Below the pieces are notes generated by a model. It had not been told where the DNA came from. It was given only the letters and a program-made list of their open reading frames with translations, and did no database searches. Source: Lytechinus variegatus (Eukaryota > Echinodermata > Echinoidea > Temnopleuroida > Toxopneustidae). From it: a stretch of 64,000 bases of DNA. The position numbers and the translations under genes were made by a program. This document shows positions 37,436-49,500 of this stretch, in pieces (within the stretch, counting starts at the first letter, position 1; every line of letters starts with the position of its first letter). Location: contig NC_054755.1 of the NCBI RefSeq assembly GCF_018143015.1, positions 12,874,124 to 12,938,123 of the forward strand, read 5' to 3'.

Positions 37436-39719
37436 GCCCGAACCCCCCGAACCCGGCTACCGTTTGATAAAAAAAAGGTTCAGGTGAAATATTTCCTTTT
37501 ATTTGGGTCGTACCTGCCTATAAAAAAATTAAAAATCTGACACAGACCGATGTACTTTTTACGGACCCCCTTGAAGAAAGTTGGAAGAAAACAAACAAAT
37601 ATAATTAGAATATTATGCATCATTGAGACAGTGACCATCACAGTCATCATCAGCCAAGCGAACGGAAACAATTAAGGGACTGAGGGCATAGGCCTAAGGG
37701 GGGGGTCTAAATAATAGCTGTGTCCCTATATGCATTGACTTCTCCATAGAACAGCATTAATGGTTTAAACATAAACACTCGTCTAATAATGAATATGAAT
37801 TAATTTCGAAAAAAGGGTGATGATAAATGGGTCTATCTTGAGATAAATAAAATGTTTTTAAAAAATGTTCATGCAAAATAAAAAAATCATGTTCTTACCA
37901 GCCCCTGGTGAAAATAACCCCTTTTGCAGACCTTTTATCGAGTATCTACAGCAGCCTATACATGACTGTAAATCGCCTCTGTACCGGGTTGGGTTGAATG
38001 TACATAATGACGACCCTGAAGTCTGCTGTTTGATGGACATAGAGAACATATTGATTCTCTCGGCGCAGCCGACTGTGCAAACATAGATGTGGTGCGCATG
38101 TTCCGATAACAACATTGCCGTAACATTATGATAATGTGAGTCTTTAGTCTTTCATCGAACAGACCTTTTAAGTTTTTGATACTGATCGCAATGCACGCGG
38201 TGTAAGTTTATAGTGCAGGCCTATATATATCCCGTGGCCTATATGTTCACGGCACTATATACCCTTGACATTGTCTGTACAATATAGATGGTCAAGTTTG
38301 CGGGTATCAAAGGTCATGTGATCGCACAATGGGCGGCGCCCGGGGCGTCCCTTGCAGTAGGGCTATATAAGGGAGGAAGTATATATATATATATCATTAT
38401 GAAAAATACGAGACATTTGACTTCCTCCTGCTCGTACGCACGGGCGTCCGTCGATATAACACATAATATTTTTATGAAAATATGCACCTTTTTTTCTTAA
38501 AAGTTGATGGAGAGGGGGAAAATTAATCGTATCAAGTCGGGGTATTCAGTAATGAGTACAGGAGAAACTATATTTCACTGATTTTTATGATTCATCCCAT
38601 TTGATTAACTCATCTATTCGTGTTTTGGGGCTAATCTTTCCCTTACGCATTGCTTTTTGGCAGAAGTTCTATGGAAAATGCACCTTTTTTCACACAAACT
38701 TTGAGACACTCTGTATTCATTCCCCCATTGCTCGAGAATGAATGGGCAGTTAACGACGGGGTTAAAGATTTATTGAAGAATGGAATGTATATTTCATGAA
38801 AATGAAAGCCATTTCCCCATTGGATGTTATCTTCAATACGTGTTTTTTAGATGAAGTCAGTTATCGAATAGGCTCTCCTGGCATTTGAGGTCTCTATCGG
38901 TGACGTCACTCAGGATCGTCATGCCTGGACCATCGGCCAGGCAGGGGTTGCAATGGTATATGATTTATGCATAATGCACTCGATATATACAATAATCTTG
39001 TCCTCCCGTTCAAATGAATGTGAAACTCATATAATTTCCATCAGAGCATTCAACAGGAGTACTGTAGTACACATTTCTTTGTTATGAGTGAATTAAAGTC
39101 CCTCCATTGAGTTTGCCTCACCCCTATTGTGAAAATGTATCACCCCTAAGTTGTAACACAGTCAGCTGTTTCCACTCAGGGTCACTCCGTGACCTGTGTG
39201 TGCGTTCAAGAGTTGTACACGATTTTCTGTCTCATTTAGGCAGAAATCTTTCATATATATATACTTCCTCCCTTATACCTTTTATGATTATATTATTCCA
39301 TATGCCGACTATTTCTATTTTGCTCAGGTACTTTTGACTGCTAAACTTCGACTGTTGGCGGTGAGGCCCTTTTCAGATTTTCCTGTTTTGGAGCCGGAGA
39401 TTCGCCATTATCATCTTGCAGTCATGGCAACGCGTCTTTAGATGCGTCTTTTATCAGTGCGCTTCCTCCATCTTCAGCGCATTGATTTCTTTGAAAGGTG
39501 AGTTTCACAATCCGTATGCCCATGAACAGACGTGTTTTTCACGACTGTTTCAGAAACGGATTTTGAATTCTCTTTTTTTGTCACATCATGGGCACTGACG
39601 AAGAGTGTGACTTTACCTTTCATTTTTGAGAGCTATGCTCCTTTTAAAATCTATGATTTCATTTCTACGGCATTTACTTTACCTTTTATGATTATATTAT
39701 TCCATATGCCGAAGCAGAC

Positions 39720-39720
<1 letters not shown>
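37436..39720. other. Spacer with nothing firmly recognised
   Basis: No supported gene. GGCTATATAAGGGAGG near 38360 looks like a TATA box but no exon follows. A 30-bp phrase (CTTTTATGATTATATTATTC) occurs at about 39279 and again at about 39685. Confidence 0.4.

Positions 39721-39726
<6 letters not shown>

Positions 39727-39783
<57 letters not shown>
39727..39783. repeat. (AT)n microsatellite
   Basis: About 28 AT units directly before the hairpin at 39784. Confidence 0.95.
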
Positions 39784-39787
<4 letters not shown>

Positions 39788-39905
39788 GTAACAAAATATG
39801 CTGAAGATAAATGGTAATGCTTTCAATGCCAATATAGCTTTTATTCTTTACTGGCATTGAAAGCATTATCATTTATCTTCAGCATATTTTGTTTTGTTAC
39901 TATTA
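39784..39905. repeat. Near-perfect 120-bp hairpin
   Basis: The arm ATGCTGAAGATAAATGGTAA with AATGCTTTCAATGCCA is mirrored by TGGCATTGAAAGCATT and ATTATCATTTATCTTCAGCA, ending TAGTAACAAAA / TTTTGTTACTA. Arms are about 50 bp with a loop of about 15. It could be a tiny MITE or a miRNA-like stem. Confidence 0.75.
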
Positions 39906-40362
39906 GAGAAGCCAATACGTGTGTATTATTATTAGTATTTGTGCCTTCATGGATCACTGAACGGATAGGCACTGGTTCGAATAAAAAATATATGTCATGA
40001 CGTGATTATTAATGATTACAAAACATTTTTGCATCAATCTATACATCAATAAATTTTTAAGTGTTCGATCCATTTGTTGTTTATCAATCTCTTCATTATT
40101 CGAGCCTGATATATCACATTTTACATTCATACAATTTTCAAATTTATTCATCTATATTGATTTCAATTATTCATTCGTTCATCACTATCGAATTTGAGAA
40201 ATTGATAATGACGTCACATACTTGTAATGGGTAAAGGGCGCGATACATTCATCATGCTTGTTAAATTGTGGGTCTGCAAAGCAGGAAGCATATAGACTAC
40301 ATCATGAACAATCTGCAGGGTCCGAGTTTGGACTTTGACACGTAGCGAGCAGGTATCAAAAT

Positions 40363-40569
40363 TAGTCTGCAAACACAGACTCAAATTTCACACTTATAAT
40401 TTTACCACGTATAGAGTGAAGACTAGACTCCAATTCTCTGACTGTGTTTTGGTAGACATGGATAGAGGCAACCACAATACATAGTGACATCTATTCTTAT
40501 TACTTCAGACTCTGCATTGTGCAACTATAATGCAAATTGCGAAAAGCACAGGCCTGTGTCTGCAGACTA
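40363..40569. mobile_element. TA-type MITE (TAGTCTGCA ends), copy 1
   Basis: TAGTCTGCAAACACAGAC at the left and GTGTCTGCAGACTA at the right. The interior resembles 53649-53836 (CACTTC/AGAGTGAAGACTAGA words). Confidence 0.65.
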
Positions 40570-40589
40570 GATCGAAGTATAAACATTAT

Positions 40590-41212
40590 AAATGTTTTGA
40601 CGGAGGCACATACATACACGCCTGGGTAACAAAATGTAAATCGATTTGAAATAGATGTACATAAAACGATAAAAAACGCCATAAATCACTAAATGAATAA
40701 CGAAAAAAAAATATGTAGGACTATTCTTTTTTTCGTGTGTCGTGTGGTGGTAGTGAAGAGGGAAAGGGGAAAATGGATGGATGAATGAATGAATATTAAT
40801 AAATAGATGAATGAATATGTGAATGAATGAATGAGTAAAAAATAATAACAATAAAAATAGATAAATATATATACAATATCAAATGAAATAACAACTAGAT
40901 TCATTAATTAATTGATAAATAGATAAGTAAGTAATTAAATAGATAAATATAAGTGAAAAATTAGGTGAATGAATAAATAAACAAGAATATAGATAAACTA
41001 ATGGGTAAAGGTCAGGCGTATTTAATCATTGTGATTATTTTTTCACTCCTCTGTTATTTCCCGATCACTCTCTTTGATACAAATCCTTTTTCTTAGTCTT
41101 ACGCAAGCCAAGCGCGTACTCCCTAAAAATGTTCAAAAGCAGAGGAAAAGAGAAGAGAAGTGATCTAGCTCTCATAACAAAATGGCTAAAATGGGCCTGT
41201 TATACACTGTAA
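40590..41212. other. AT-rich spacer
   Basis: Degenerate GAATGAAT and AGATAAAT repeats at about 40770-41000; otherwise nothing recognised. Confidence 0.5.
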
Positions 41213-41432
41213 AAACTGTGGTGTTAAAACTGACACCAGTTGGTGTTAATAGAGGACCACACCCTGAGGTGTTAAAATTACACCCTAGAGATTGAACATA
41301 ACACCAAAGAGTGTAAATGTAACAACCAAATGTGTTGTAATAACACCTATGGGTGTAAAACTAACACCGATGTAAAACAACTGGTGTGGTCCTCTATGTA
41401 CACCGGTTAACACCACAGTTTTTGCCGTGTAT
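41213..41432. mobile_element. TA-flanked palindromic MITE, copy B
   Basis: CACTGTAAAAACTGTGGTGT at the left and ACACCACAGTTTTTGCCGTG at the right with TA outside; reverse of copy A, sharing ATAGAGGACCACACC. Confidence 0.85.
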
Positions 41433-41600
41433 ATTGATAGCCCACTTTACAAAGTATTCCCTCATATTTAAAGAAGGTGGCGCTAGGCAGGATACCCCCT
41501 TTTCTAAATTGACCTTTATTTCAGATAGAGTTAAAAGACAGATAACTCTTGTTTCTTTTCTCTTTCATTTTCTCCCCGGTCCTTTATCTTTTCAGTGACT

Positions 41601-41865
41601 GGGGGCGTCGATGGTATAGCGGTTTAGATTCTCGTCTTATAATCTGAAGGATGTGGGTTCGATTCCAAGCCTTGGCGTGTTTTCCTTCAGCAAGAAATTT
41701 ATCCATACGGTGCTGCACTCAACCCTGGTGAGGTAAATGGGTACCGGCGGGAAGTAATAAAATGCGCACCGGAATCGGTAGACCAGCTTAGCCGGGGTAA
41801 TATAGGAGCGCCTTGAGCACCTAGCAAGGTGGATACGTATACCGCTATGCAAATCCTCTATTCAT
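41601..41865 (+). mobile_element. tRNA-derived SINE
   Basis: Head GGGCGTCGATGGTATAGCGG with box B GGGTTCGATTCC, body CAGCAAGAAATTTATCCATA and TGAGGTAAATGGGTACC, tail GCGCCTTGAGCACCTAGCAA. It is close to the family at 9745 but has a different tRNA-like head. Confidence 0.8.
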
Positions 41866-43330
41866 TATTAACAACACTCGTATCTCCGACGCCCTTTAGC
41901 ACCGCCCCTCTGTGATACACGGATTTAATAAACATGTAACCCATATGGCAATACTCCTACTCAGAAACTTTGCCCACATAATAATTATTGAAGAATGAAA
42001 AAATATAATTTTTACCAGTATTTGGCCTAATATTCCTACTACTATAGTCCCATCTCATGCTCTGAGTATGCTTCTTACCCTTCAAATTTGACAAATTTCA
42101 GGCTCTTTCGCTCAGTCGCGTTATGAAGCAAACATTTTGAAGGGTCAGACATGAAGTATGGTGCAAAATTCGAGCGAGCGGACAAAAAGAACTTTTTTAA
42201 TACAAAGATGTGGCCAATTTCATAAAGGACTTGCAACTGTTGTAACTTTGCCATAATGGCAACTACCATGACAACAGGGCTCAGCAGCCCGGAATCAAAA
42301 TCAAGGTTACCATGCTAGTTGCCATAGTGACAAAGTTGCAACAGACAAATTGTATACGTAACTCTTTGTGAAACGGACCCAAATTTCTTAATAGTTATTC
42401 AGAAAAAAACATATTTCACAGTCACACTTTCCCTCATTTAATTTAGTCTTGAAAAAGTTTTTGGGGTCCATGCTCCCATCAAGGGCCCCCATCTGTACGC
42501 AACTGATGTCGTTAGGATTTGCTCCCTCTCTGACTTGAAAATGAGTTTCATTCTAATTATGATGAAATCTTAAAGAGGGAAATATTGTGATTCCTGATGA
42601 TTCAATTCATTTTTTCCCCAAATGGGTCATCACTCAAAAATGAAGGACGTGTTTGGTCTTCAAAAAAAGATTATCAATTTGGGGTGCACCGCATGTCATC
42701 CGACCCCCCCCCCCTGGATCCGTGCTTGTTAAAATAATATGAGATGACATTAAGAGAAATTTAATGCATTGGCCTAGGCCCTATATCTGGAAAACACCTC
42801 AATTTGTTTTGCAACAATTTTATTATACCCCCTTCATTCTATTCTCTTTTCTTCATTTACCCTGTCTTTGTGTCATAATTATCCAGGGGCGGATCCAGGA
42901 TTTTCTAAAGGGAAGGGGGGGGGGATTTTGTACAGGATAATTTTGACAAGCAAAAAAAAAAGTTCTTGTCTATATCATTTTGAGCCTTGATTTTTTTTAG
43001 CTCTTCTTTTCTCTTTTTCCTTTCTTTGATAATTGTAGGCCTATCTTTTGTTACATTTAATTGTGATTTGGTGACTATTATGTTTGTTTTTATCTTTGAA
43101 TTTGAGTTTGAGTTTGGAAATAAAACAATGGAATGAAAAATGAAAATGGTTGAATTTAAAAAAGGAATGTTGTTCAGTCTTGGGGTCTTGGCCAATGTAG
43201 GATAATGAAAATTTCAGCACAGGCATATAATTAGAAAAGGAAAATTAAATCCTTGAATGGGGTGGAAAGTTTGTTTTAGAGCCAGTTTTGTGATTAATTA
43301 ATCGCAAGATTATCGCAAGATTCCACCTTT
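41866..43330. other. Spacer before the D-cysteine desulfhydrase gene
   Basis: No coding frame. CAGGGGCGGATCCAGGATTT at 42890 is the left end of a hAT-like element (as at 56260), but no right end was found. Confidence 0.45.
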
Positions 43331-43364
43331 ATAAACCTATCTGACCAATAAGCGGATTCCGTTT

Positions 43365-43500
43365 GTACCACGCCTACAACACGCCCACACCAGCAGCACG
43401 ACCAGCATGGAGCGAAGAGCCGACACTCGATCGCGGGGCCGGGCCGGGCTGCTGCGCAGCGCGGGTCGGCGCGGCCGGGAATTTTGAAGAGATAGTCAAG
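43365..43500 (+). promoter_or_regulatory. CpG-rich promoter-like segment
   Basis: The most GC- and CpG-rich stretch in the window (GATCGCGGGGCCGGGCCGGG, GCGCAGCGCGGGTCGGCGCG), 100-230 bp before the ATG of the gene at 43597. No TATA box is evident. The start site is inferred to lie here. Confidence 0.5.
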
Positions 43501-43596
43501 TCAACGAGCTCTGCTCAGCTCTGCAACTGTCCTCGTAGCAAAATTACTTGATTTCGTGAGTAGAAATACTGGGAAGAAGTGAGAGACATTGTCATC

Positions 43597-46500
43597 ATGC
43601 AGAAATCAGATTATCCTTTCTTGCCGTACGAACCTCCAAGCTGGGCTGCAAATTTGGCCCTGATTCCAAAGTATAAATTTCAGGTTTGTAATTGTATCCA
43701 AACTCTTACAACTTAACCGGGATTTAGCTACTGGGTAATTTGAACGATTGACTCACACAATTGTGAGAACCTTATTGGATATGTGTGTAAGAGAATGGCA
43801 CGTGGCTGTAATGGCAGTGACATCCTGAGTGAGTTGAAGAAAGGGGAGGTTCAGCCTCAGCCTGCACCTGACAGTGACAAAAAGTTGTTTAGTCTTAAAA
43901 AAAGGGGGGGGGGAATAATGGTGAAGGTTTGCTGCAAATCCATAAAATAAGAGAAATAGAGTTTGTAAGTTATAAGTTAAATTACAAATTTATAATATAT
44001 GTGAGCAGCTCTGACATCTAAATATATTTTCAGTATAAAACTTCAAAATTTCTTCTTTAAGAAAATGGATCATGATGAAGACTGTCCAGTCCATGGGTTA
44101 TGAAATGATGTGGATATCCATCCCAGACCCCCTAAATGAAATCACTTTCAAATTTATGGCATTTTGTGGAATTTATATCACTGACATGACAAAAATCACT
44201 CTTGACTAGTCTTCTTTAATTCAGTCATTTAAATATCAGTTTGTCAGAGGAGAAGTGAAAAATTAAAATGCCTCCCTACTACTGATCTGTTGGTCCAACC
44301 CTCTTTACAAAAAAAAAAAATAACATTTCCTGGCATAAATGAAAAGATTGAAGAAGATTGACAAATTTATTGAAGCACAAGAGAGGATTAAACTCATACA
44401 AAACTTTCCTAGAACTTGAACTGAAGCGATGACATCAAATTAGCCCCAAATTTGTCAAACTATTAGGCACATCCTATTCATGGTTATTAAGAAATTTCAA
44501 AGCAAGAGCTTATCATGTTTTTATGTAATTCAAAGTAAAGGGTATACTTAGTTGGTTTTCAGGAAGAAGAACAAATCGCAATGCAATCCAAAAGAGATAA
44601 TATGATATGGGTCTAAAACTATCTTACTTGATACTTGATGTAGTAATTCCTTTGGCAGCTCATACAGAAGCTGTAATGGGATGATGAATAAAGTGAGCAA
44701 CTATAGAAGGAGCATCATGAAGTGCAGAAATGGTGATGAAGACGTAGCAATTTTGTATACAGTAAAAAGTCTTGTCATAAAAGTCTTACAGGCTTGTTTG
44801 GTACATTTTTTATGGTGAATAGGAAAAGGTGAATTCTTTCAAGAAACAAACTAAATTTTTTTTAATCGTTCTGATCAAAGTCAATCTTGATGTCCTTAAA
44901 CTGAAAATCACAGTGAGGTAGTACTAGAATTATGACGTAATCAAATGTTGCATTTTAATCGAGTGAAACAAATCAACTGAAGTCTGAAAAAGGGGGTGTT
45001 TTAATGTTCTGTCTTTCCTGTTAGATTTACAAAAATCTTGTCTTGTGGGTTGGATACCATGGGGGGGGGGGGGGTGGAAGGTGCATATATGCACCCCATA
45101 AAATTGAAATCCCCCATACAGTAATAAGAAAACAACAAAATACCTTCAAACAGGAGCATTAATCCTTTTTATTTTGCTTGTCATACAAACTTCTGGGAGG
45201 CAAAACACCCTTTTAAGTGAAATCCTGGGTTTGCAGGGCTGGTATCACCATCAGGTCTCATCTTTTTTTTAATGAGATTTTCCAATATTCAGAGTGCAGA
45301 ATTTTATCTGTAGGCCTAATTCCTTGACATTCTCACAATGTTCTCCTACGGTTTGTTTTTAATTTACTGTGTATATATACTGTAATGCATTTTTCTTTCC
45401 AGTTGGCTAACCTGAACACCCCTATCCACAAATGGCGTCTCCCAAGGACACCCGATGACTTTGAAGTCTTCGTCAAGAGGGATGACATGACAGGAAGTGT
45501 TCTCTCCGGCAATAAAGTAAGGTCGTTCGTTTTAGTGTTTTAAATCATTAATATTATAAATATGTACTGATGTGTACATAAATCATTCGAAACAAAAACC
45601 CAGTATGATTATTGTTGATGTACATTCACCATAAGATCTAAACCTGAAAATTTCAAACTGTATTTCTCGATTGAATTCCTTGAAAAACTTGGCTCCTTTA
45701 TCTTTTCTCTTCTTCACTACTCTCAATGTGTACCACGGAATGATGTATGTTGGAATAATTATGGGATTATTTTGCTTTTCTAGAAAGTGTAAAGGAGCTT
45801 CCTGCTAGATACTTCTCCCCCACCCTTGATAAATTAAAAACTCATCATTGCATTGATTATTCAATTTGTTTGATTATTTTAAAAGAAAAACATGGCATTA
45901 TATTGAATTCACTAGATCTAATTTTACCAATGGTTTGCATATGTCTTGATAGATCCGTAAGCTTGAGTTCCTATTGGCCGATGCTGTCGATCAAGGGTGT
46001 GAGGTCATCCTGACATGTGGAGGGGTCCGGTCCAATCACTGCAGAGCGACGGCCATCTCGTCTCGTCAGCTTGGATTAGACTGTCATCTGTTTCTATGGT
46101 CCGGGACACGGGTATGTCTATCTACATGTACGTCACAATTGTCCCAAGTAATGGCAAGCACGAATTTAGTTTCATCTTTAAGGGAGGGTTCTTGGGTTTT
46201 ACAGGAAGAAGCAGGTCTCTTTATGCTGAGTCTAAAATTCATTGTAAATGTTCATTATGAGCTGCGATTGTGTGAGAGCAGGAAAGGGGGAAATGGAAGT
46301 AAGGCTTTTCATCAATAACCAATTCCATGCTTGTCCATGAAAAACAGGTAGGCCAATGTAACATTGATTTGATTTGATTTATTCTTCTTTTACATAACAA
46401 TATAACATAATATAAGTATAGCAAATATATATTGACATTAAATCAGGCATATATCTCGGGCATATATCATTTAGCTTAAAATCAGTAGCAAAACCCTGAA

Positions 46501-49500
46501 GAAGAGGAGGAAGAAGAAGAAGAAGAAGAAGAAGGGGAAGAGGAAGAAGAAGAAGAAGAAGGAGGGGGAGGATTGCCATTGTAAGCAAAAAAATGTTTGA
46601 AAAACGTGACAAACCGACTCACAAAGTTCTTAATGAAGCAGTATGGAACAGCATTTTGATCATAAACTTTTTCTACAATCAGCGATAGGTAATCATCATT
46701 ATAGCATTAATTAAGAAATCAATAGCTTAAAAATCTAGGGTGATTCCTGTCTGACTTTTAATACAGAGGTGCCAAGTTGTTACGATACTGCAACAAATAA
46801 CAAGTAAATTTGATTTTTAATTTTCTCTTTTTTTATTACAGGAAATAATTATACATAAATAAAACAAATAATGATCTTACATAAATCTCTTGAAGTGTCC
46901 GATGTAAAATCCCGAAGTAATGATACTATATCCAAGTAATAATCCAAATGATAAAGTTGACTGGCGAAAATTCACAATGATGGCGATGATGAAACTGATG
47001 TTGAAGTCCGATGAATAATAAGAGTCACTGCAACGAGTTGAAATGTCCGTGAAGACGATGTTGATGATGATTAACAGTCAATTTCAGCAATCCATGGGTT
47101 GAAGCGTGTTCATTGAACAGGTTGATGATGTTGATGAGAACTGATAATTTCTCAAAATAACTGCAAACAGTTCATTGATGCATAAACTACTCTGATCTGA
47201 TCTGGTGAAGTGATCTCATATGATGTGATGTGATCTCCTGCTCTCATATGATGTGATGGTGTGATCTAATATGATGTGATGATGTGATGATAATCTTGAA
47301 GAATCCGCCAGCTTTATATAGTTTGCAGCTATTCTTCTAGAATTCTCTATTAAGGAAGGTTCTAGCATTTTCTTTAAAAAACTTTCTCCTTTCAGGAGCA
47401 GTCAAAATCCAGAACACTCTTGAATGACCTCATTGAAATCAAGAGTGTCAATAACATAGCTAAGCCTATTGTTCCTAATCTCTATTCAGAAATAACAATA
47501 CAACTCCTTGGCCTTTTAAATAGGCAAGGCCTGCATAATAAAAAGACATTCTTGAATGTTCTTTACAATTCTTGGCTAACCTTAAAGGGAAATAACTAAT
47601 AGATGAATGTAATTGCTTTTACAATTCTTCTAAAATTATTCTTATATATAACACCTCCCCCACCGGGGAAAAGAAAGCTTTACCGTAGTAAAGGTTTCTT
47701 TAAGATTACTTTTTTCTTTTAACTGTTCAAAGTCATCTTGATAAATCATTTACATTTATCGTGTACAAAGATATAGTACTTAACGAACATGTTAAAATAA
47801 ATGATCAAAGATGTTTTCTTCAAATGACACACTTGGTCAAAATCATGAATAATTTCACTTTTTATACTCTTGATAGAGCATCAGCAATTACATTATTCTT
47901 TCCCTTTATGTGTACAATTTTCAAAGGGAATGGTTGGAGCATTAGGCTCCATCTATACAGTCTTTGATTCTTTGTTTTGAATTTCTCCAAAAACACAAGA
48001 GGATTGTGATCTGTATAGACTGTAATCTCTCCATTGGTTAGATACACCTCAAACTGCTGAAGGGCTAGTACGAGACTCAGGGCCTCTTTTTCAATAGTTG
48101 AGTACTTCTTTTGAAACCGATTGAGTTTCTTAGAGAAGTAGCACACTGGTTTTTCGATGCCTTCTTCATCTTCTTGGAGCAATACTGCTCCTACTCCAAC
48201 ATCACATGCATCAATAGCTACTTTGAATGGCTTTGTGAAGTTTGGAGCTGCCAAAACAGGCTCATTCACCAAAATGGCCTTTAATTTCTCAAATGATCTT
48301 TGACATTCGTCAGACCAAACATACTTCACTTTTGCCTTCAGCAGGTTTGTCAGAGGACTAACCACTGTACTGAAATTTGGAACAAATTTCCTGTAGAAGC
48401 CACTCATACCTAAGAATCTGAGCAATTCTTTCTTAGTTGTGGGAATTGGGAAGTCTAAGATAGCTTGTATCTTGGCTTCTCTTGGTAGCACTTGCCCTTG
48501 ACCAACCACATGACCAAGATATGTGACTTTTGCCTTGGCAAATTCACTCTTCATCAGATTCACTACTAGATTGGCTTTGTCCAGCCTGTCAAACAGTGCT
48601 CGCAAATGATTCAGATGATCATTCCAAGTATCACTGTATATTAGGATGTCGTCAATGTATACGACACAATTGTCAAGTCCGGCAATCACTTGATTTGTCA
48701 ACCTTTGGAAGGTTGCTGGTGCATTTTTCATTCCAAAAGGCATGACTTTGCATTGAAACAAGCCTTCAGGTGTAACAAAGGCTGATATCTCTTTGGCTCG
48801 GTCAGTCAGTGGCACTTGCCAATATCCTTTAAGCAAGTTTATCTTTGTGATATAGGCAGAATTTCCAACTCTATCAATACAATCTTCTAACCTAGGAATT
48901 GGATACGAGTCAGTCTTAGTTACTGCATTCACCTTTCGGTAATCAATGCAAAATCTCTGAGAGCCGTCTGGCTTTGGAACCATTACAATGGGAGAACTCC
49001 AACTACTCTGACTCGGTTCGATTATGTCATTATCTAACATAACCTGTATTTCCTTATTCACCATTTCCAACTTGCTTGGATTGAGCCTATAAGGATTCTG
49101 TTTGATAGGTCTTACATCACCTACGTCTACATCATGTACAGTTAAAGGTGTACGACCTGGTTTGTCTTTACACACATTTTCATATTCTCTTAACAAGCCA
49201 GATATACCATTTCTTTGATCTTCAGGCAGGTGTTTTAATGCCTCATCCATGTTTCCTAACATCTCTGAGTTAGATAACTTTATACCACATGGTTCGTTCT
49301 TGGATACATCTGTATAAGACAATTCATTATCTGTCTTTCCATAACATTCTTCTTCATGTACATTTACATTTTTTTCTTCTTCTTTGACCTGTGTTGTACC
49401 TATTGGCTGACTAGCCTCTCGCTCAAAGTATTCTTTCAACATGTTTACATGACAAACTCTTTGAGACTTTCTTCGATCAGGGGTACTGATCACATAGTTG

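Noticed and set aside
37865-38086. 73-aa plus-strand frame
   Set aside because: No recognised motif, no splice context and no similarity I can name; likely chance.
38355-38385. TATA box GGCTATATAAGGGAGG
   Set aside because: No exon, splice site or conserved frame follows on the plus strand, so a promoter cannot be supported.
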